Below are positions 54,191 to 64,000 of a DNA stretch of 64,000 bases, piece by piece (position 1 is the stretch's first letter; each line of letters begins with the position of its first letter). A program made the translations under genes and the position numbers. Source of the stretch: Pseudomonas mangiferae (GTDB lineage: Bacteria; Pseudomonadota; Gammaproteobacteria; Pseudomonadales; Pseudomonadaceae); assembly GCF_007109405.1 (NCBI RefSeq), contig NZ_VJOY01000004.1, positions 124,001-188,000 on the forward strand, read 5' to 3'. The notes below the pieces were generated by a model. It ran no database searches and was not told the origin of the DNA. It saw nothing but the letters and a program-made list of their open reading frames with translations.

Positions 54191-55324
54191 ATGGGCAGGG
54201 CATTGCGCATCGCACTGATCGCCGGCGAGGCATCCGGTGATCTGCTGGGGGCCGGGCTGATCCGAGCACTCAAGGCACGCCACCCCGACATCGTCTTCAC
54301 CGGCGTCGGCGGGCCGCTGATGGAAGCCGAAGGGCTGGTGTCCCATTTCCCCCAGGAGCGCCTGGCCGTGATGGGCCTCGTGGAAGTCCTGGGCCGCCTG
54401 CCGGAGTTGCTGCTGCGCCGTCGGCGCCTGCGTCGCCGGTTGATCGCCGAGCGCCCCGACGTGGTGATCGGCATCGATGCCCCGGATTTCAACCTCGACC
54501 TGGAACTGGGCCTGCGCCGCGCCGGCCTGCGCACGGTGCACTACGTCAGCCCGTCGGTGTGGGCCTGGCGGCAGAAGCGAGTGCTGAAGATCCGCGAAGC
54601 CTGCGACCTGATGCTCACGCTGTTCCCCTTCGAGGCGCGTTTCTACGACGAGCACCAGGTGCCGGTGCGCTTCGTCGGCCATCCGCTGGCGGACACCATT
54701 CCCCTGGACGTGGACCGCCGGGCGGCGCGCCAGCGCCTTGGCCTGCCCGAGGTCGGCGAAGTGGTCGCCCTGCTGCCGGGCAGCCGGGGCGGGGAAGTGA
54801 GTCGCCTGGGCGGCCTGTTCCTCGACACCGCCGAACGCCTGCTGGCCCAGCGCCCGGGGCTGCGTTTCGTGCTGCCCTGCGCCAGCCCGGCGCGGCGAGT
54901 GCAGCTGGAGGCGCTGCTGGCGGGTCGCGACCTGCCAGTGACCCTGCTGGATGGCCGTTCCCACGACGCCCTGGCGGCCTGCGACGGGGTGCTCATCGCC
55001 TCCGGCACGGCGACCCTGGAGGCGTTGCTGCACAAGCGGCCGATGGTGGTGGCCTACCGCATGGCGCCACTGACCTTCCGCCTGCTCAAGCGCCTGGTGA
55101 AAAGTCCCTACGTGTCGCTGCCGAACTTGCTGGCCGGGCGCGTGCTGGTGCCGGAACTGATCCAGGACGCGGCCACCCCCGACGCCCTGGCGCGGACCCT
55201 GCTACCCTTGCTCGACGAGCCGGAGCGGCAGACCGAGGCGTTCGACGCCATCCACCGCGCCCTGCGCCGCGACGCCTCCGTCCAGGCGGCGGACGCGGTG
55301 CTGAACCTGATTGGAGAACCCTGA
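54191..55324 (+). CDS. lpxB: Lipid-A-disaccharide synthase
   Basis: A 377-residue GT19 glycosyltransferase that joins lipid X and UDP-diacylglucosamine. [48 protein letters not shown] and [19 protein letters not shown] are the standard motifs, with [13 protein letters not shown] and [11 protein letters not shown] in the C-terminal nucleotide-binding half. It starts three bases after lpxA and overlaps rnhB by one base. It is a peripheral inner-membrane enzyme on the cytosolic side. Confidence 0.96.
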   Translation: MGRALRIALIAGEASGDLLGAGLIRALKARHPDIVFTGVGGPLMEAEGLVSHFPQERLAVMGLVEVLGRLPELLLRRRRLRRRLIAERPDVVIGIDAPDFNLDLELGLRRAGLRTVHYVSPSVWAWRQKRVLKIREACDLMLTLFPFEARFYDEHQVPVRFVGHPLADTIPLDVDRRAARQRLGLPEVGEVVALLPGSRGGEVSRLGGLFLDTAERLLAQRPGLRFVLPCASPARRVQLEALLAGRDLPVTLLDGRSHDALAACDGVLIASGTATLEALLHKRPMVVAYRMAPLTFRLLKRLVKSPYVSLPNLLAGRVLVPELIQDAATPDALARTLLPLLDEPERQTEAFDAIHRALRRDASVQAADAVLNLIGEP

Positions 55325-55986
55325 TGCAGATGGGCCTGGATTTCGCCCTGGTGGAAGAACTCGTCGCCGGCGTCGACGAAGTGGGCCGCGGCCCGCTGTG
55401 CGGCCCGGTGGTGACCGCCGCGGTGATCCTCGATCCAGGCCGGCCGATCAAGGGGCTCAACGACTCGAAGCTGCTCAGCGAGGCCCGTCGCGAGGCGCTG
55501 TACCACGAAATTCGCGAGAAGGCCCTGGCCTGGTGCGTCGGCCGCGCCGAGGTCCACGAGATCGACAGCCTGAACATCCTCCACGCCACCATGTTGGCCA
55601 TGCAGCGGGCGGTGGAAGGGCTCAGCGTGCTGCCGCGCCTGGCCCTCATCGATGGCAACCGTTGCCCACGCCTGGCGGTGCCCAGCGCCCCGGTGATCAA
55701 GGGCGACAGCCAGATTCCGGCCATCGCCGCCGCCTCGATCCTCGCCAAGGTCAGCCGCGACCGGGAGATGGGCGAGATGGACGGCCTCTACCCGGACTAC
55801 GGCATGGCCGCCCACAAGGGCTACTCCACCCCGCAGCACTTGGACGCCCTGAAGCGCCTCGGCCCCACCCCGATCCACCGCCATTCCTTCGCCCCGGTGC
55901 GCGAGGCCGCGCTGCTGTTCGCCCGGGCGGGACTCGGCACCGCCCTCGATCCGCTGCCCCCGGGCACGCCGCTGCCGATCCTCTGA
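55324..55986 (+). CDS. rnhB: Ribonuclease HII
   Basis: A 220-residue type 2 RNase H that cleaves RNA in RNA-DNA hybrids and at single ribonucleotides. The active-site Asp18 and Glu19 are in [44 protein letters not shown] and [18 protein letters not shown] follow. ATG 55324 shares one base with the lpxB stop. The C-terminal tail after SFAPV is proline-rich and slightly longer than in E. coli. Confidence 0.96.
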   Translation: MQMGLDFALVEELVAGVDEVGRGPLCGPVVTAAVILDPGRPIKGLNDSKLLSEARREALYHEIREKALAWCVGRAEVHEIDSLNILHATMLAMQRAVEGLSVLPRLALIDGNRCPRLAVPSAPVIKGDSQIPAIAAASILAKVSRDREMGEMDGLYPDYGMAAHKGYSTPQHLDALKRLGPTPIHRHSFAPVREAALLFARAGLGTALDPLPPGTPLPIL

Positions 55987-56085
55987 CGGGACACCGCACG
56001 GGCGGCGGACCGATCGCCAACCTGTAGCTTTGCCAACCGGGCCGGTACAATCCCGCGTCGTCTTCGCCGCGCAAAGGGTTTCCGC

Positions 56086-59607
<3,522 letters not shown>

Positions 59608-59766
59608 CGCGACAGGCCGGGATTCGTCTTCCGCCGCCGCCCGGCCCGCCCCACACACCGAGGCGGCCGGCCGGTCCCGCGTCGGCTCGACCCCGGTCGC
59701 CCGATCCCGTAAGGTAGGGCGTCGAATGGACCCAGCCGCCTGGCCCCACGCGCACGACGGAAGCCT

Positions 59767-60717
<951 letters not shown>

Positions 60718-60769
60718 GCGCCGTTCGGGGCCGCCTTCCCCTTCCGCGCGGCCCCGTTTCCCTTCCGCC

Positions 60770-62077
60770 ATGACCCTCCTGCAGCGTCTCGACGCAGCCC
60801 TGGCCCCTTGGCGCCAGGCAAGCGGCTGGTGCGTGGCGCTCAGCGGCGGGCTGGATTCCAGCGTGTTGCTGCACCTGCTCGCCCGTCATCCGCAGCGGGA
60901 CCGTCACCCGCCGCTCCGGGCCCTGCATGTCGAGCATGGCCTGCAGGCCGCAGCGGCCTCGTGGCCCGCGCACTGTCGTGCGCTGTGCGCCACCCTGGAC
61001 GTTCCGCTGGACTGCGTGTCGGTCCGGGTGGATGCGGGGGCCAGTCTCGAGCAGGCGGCGCGCACTGCTCGCTACGGTGCTTTCGAGGCCGCCTGTTCCC
61101 AGGGTGACGTGCTGTTCACCGCCCACCACCGGGACGACCAGGCCGAGACCCTGCTGTTCAGGCTGCTACGGGGCGCCGGTGTGCGCGGGCTGGCGGGCAT
61201 GCCGGTGCAGCGCCGCCTCGGCCAGGGCTGGCTGGTGCGTCCCTTGCTGGGCGTCGGCCGGGCCGAACTGGAGCGCCATGCCCGAGCGCTGGGGCTGGAT
61301 TGGGTGGATGACCCATCCAACCGCGACACTCATCTGGCTCGCAACCACTTGCGCCATGACATCCTCCCTAGCCTGCACGGGCGCTGGCCCCAGGCGGCGG
61401 CGAACCTGGCCCGCAGCGCTGCTCACCTGCGGGAAGCGGAGTCGTTGCTGGAGGACCTGGCGGCCCTCGACGTGGGCGCTGCCGAGCCCGGCGCGCGCTG
61501 GCCCTGGCTGGGTTTGCCGTCCCTGGCCCTGGCGCCCCTGGCGCGCTTGTCGCCGGCGCGCCAGCGCAATGCCCTGCGCGCCTGGCTGGCCGCCTTTACA
61601 CCCTTGCCGGACCTGGACCATTGGGTCGGCTGGGAAACCCTGCGGGACGCCAAGGCCGATGCCACGCCGGTGTGGCGGCTGGCGCGAGGCGAACTGCATC
61701 GCGCCGACGGGCACCTGTGGTGGCTGTCGGGCGACTGGTTGCGCCCGCCACCCCACCCGCCCGCCTGGCCGGTGGGCGAGGCGTCCCTGGCGCTGCCGGG
61801 CAACGGCGTCCTGACCTGGCAAGGCACGCCGCCCCCAGGGGACTGGACGGTACGCTACCGGGCGGGCGGCGAGCAGTTGGCGCTGCCGGGGCGTGGCCAC
61901 CGCGACCTCAAGCGCCTGCTCAACGAAGCCGGTGTGCCGGGCTTCGCGCGCGGCCGTTTGCCGCTGCTCTATTGCGACGGCGAGCCCCGGGCCGTGGCCA
62001 ACCTGCCCGGGCTGGACCGTCCGGCCGGCGTGGACGCTGCGCTGCGCTGGACGCCGCCACCGGGCGATACGGTTTGA
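60770..62077 (+). CDS. tilS: tRNA(Ile)-lysidine synthase
   Basis: A 435-residue N-type ATP pyrophosphatase that modifies C34 of tRNA-Ile (CAU) to lysidine so that it reads AUA. The PP-loop is ALSGGLDSSVLLHLL with SGGLDS at 25-30. LHVEHGLQAAAASWPAHC, FTAHHRDDQAETLLFRLLRG and DPSNRDTHLARNHLRHDILP are the conserved nucleotide and tRNA-binding segments. The C-terminal third holds the TilS-specific domains (GHRDLKRLLNEAGVP). It is followed by a 179-base gap before pyrG. Confidence 0.95.
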   Translation: MTLLQRLDAALAPWRQASGWCVALSGGLDSSVLLHLLARHPQRDRHPPLRALHVEHGLQAAAASWPAHCRALCATLDVPLDCVSVRVDAGASLEQAARTARYGAFEAACSQGDVLFTAHHRDDQAETLLFRLLRGAGVRGLAGMPVQRRLGQGWLVRPLLGVGRAELERHARALGLDWVDDPSNRDTHLARNHLRHDILPSLHGRWPQAAANLARSAAHLREAESLLEDLAALDVGAAEPGARWPWLGLPSLALAPLARLSPARQRNALRAWLAAFTPLPDLDHWVGWETLRDAKADATPVWRLARGELHRADGHLWWLSGDWLRPPPHPPAWPVGEASLALPGNGVLTWQGTPPPGDWTVRYRAGGEQLALPGRGHRDLKRLLNEAGVPGFARGRLPLLYCDGEPRAVANLPGLDRPAGVDAALRWTPPPGDTV

Positions 62078-62082
62078 GCTGA

Positions 62083-64000
<1,918 letters not shown>

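Overview
The window is a GC-rich (roughly two-thirds G+C) chromosome segment from a gammaproteobacterium of the Pseudomonas group. The evidence is gene content and order: the run map / rpsB-tsf-pyrH-frr-uppS-cdsA-dxr-rseP-bamA-ompH-lpxD-fabZ-lpxA-lpxB-rnhB-dnaE-accA-tilS-pyrG-kdsA, preceded by dapD, dapC and glnD, is typical of pseudomonads. The PA4642-family protein beside mqo, the PlsB and YbaY pair, and an NdvB with a GH17-like domain fused to a GT2 domain also fit. No tRNA, rRNA, CRISPR array or intact insertion sequence was recognised.

Layout. 1-12,732: the end of a PA4642-family gene, mqo (malate:quinone oxidoreductase), small lipoproteins and membrane proteins, an acyltransferase, a CPXCG/DUF2007 pair, an SRAP-like protein that has lost its catalytic residues, a dCache-type chemoreceptor, an M48 lipoprotein protease, a YbaY lipoprotein and plsB. 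12,733-14,744: an AT-rich islet with small genes of unknown function, all on the minus strand, and an 8-bp tandem repeat inside one of them. 14,745-19,750: a complete pvcABCD-type isonitrile cluster with a convergent LysR regulator resembling PtxR. 20,180-21,157: an orphan DUF4340 gene. In P. aeruginosa, as I remember it, this gene sits with an ABC-transporter trio next to plsB; the trio is absent here and the islet plus pvc genes occupy its place. 21,467-26,864: cold-shock gene, small hypothetical, rlmA, dapE, ndvB. 27,097-32,276: tcdA, DUF72 gene, csdE-csdA (sulfur donors for TcdA), dapD and an ArsC-like protein. 32,480-36,309: a PLDc_N protein, a GT39-like membrane protein and a CPA1 antiporter.

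36,322-64,000 is the conserved housekeeping core. dapC, glnD and map run on the minus strand; everything from rpsB onward is on the plus strand. It covers translation (rpsB, tsf, frr), UMP and CTP synthesis (pyrH, pyrG), undecaprenyl and CDP-diacylglycerol synthesis (uppS, cdsA), the MEP pathway (dxr), envelope stress and outer-membrane assembly (rseP, bamA, ompH), lipid A and fatty acids (lpxD, fabZ, lpxA, lpxB, accA, kdsA), replication (dnaE, rnhB) and tRNA-Ile lysidine (tilS). Many junctions are 1-7 nt overlaps, so translational coupling is likely. Three enzymes of the succinylase lysine/meso-DAP route (dapD, dapC, dapE) lie within 15 kb of each other.

The most unusual part is 12.7-21.2 kb: a horizontally acquired-looking islet, a possible slipped-strand frame switch, and an isocyanide natural-product cluster at a locus that probably lost an ABC transporter.
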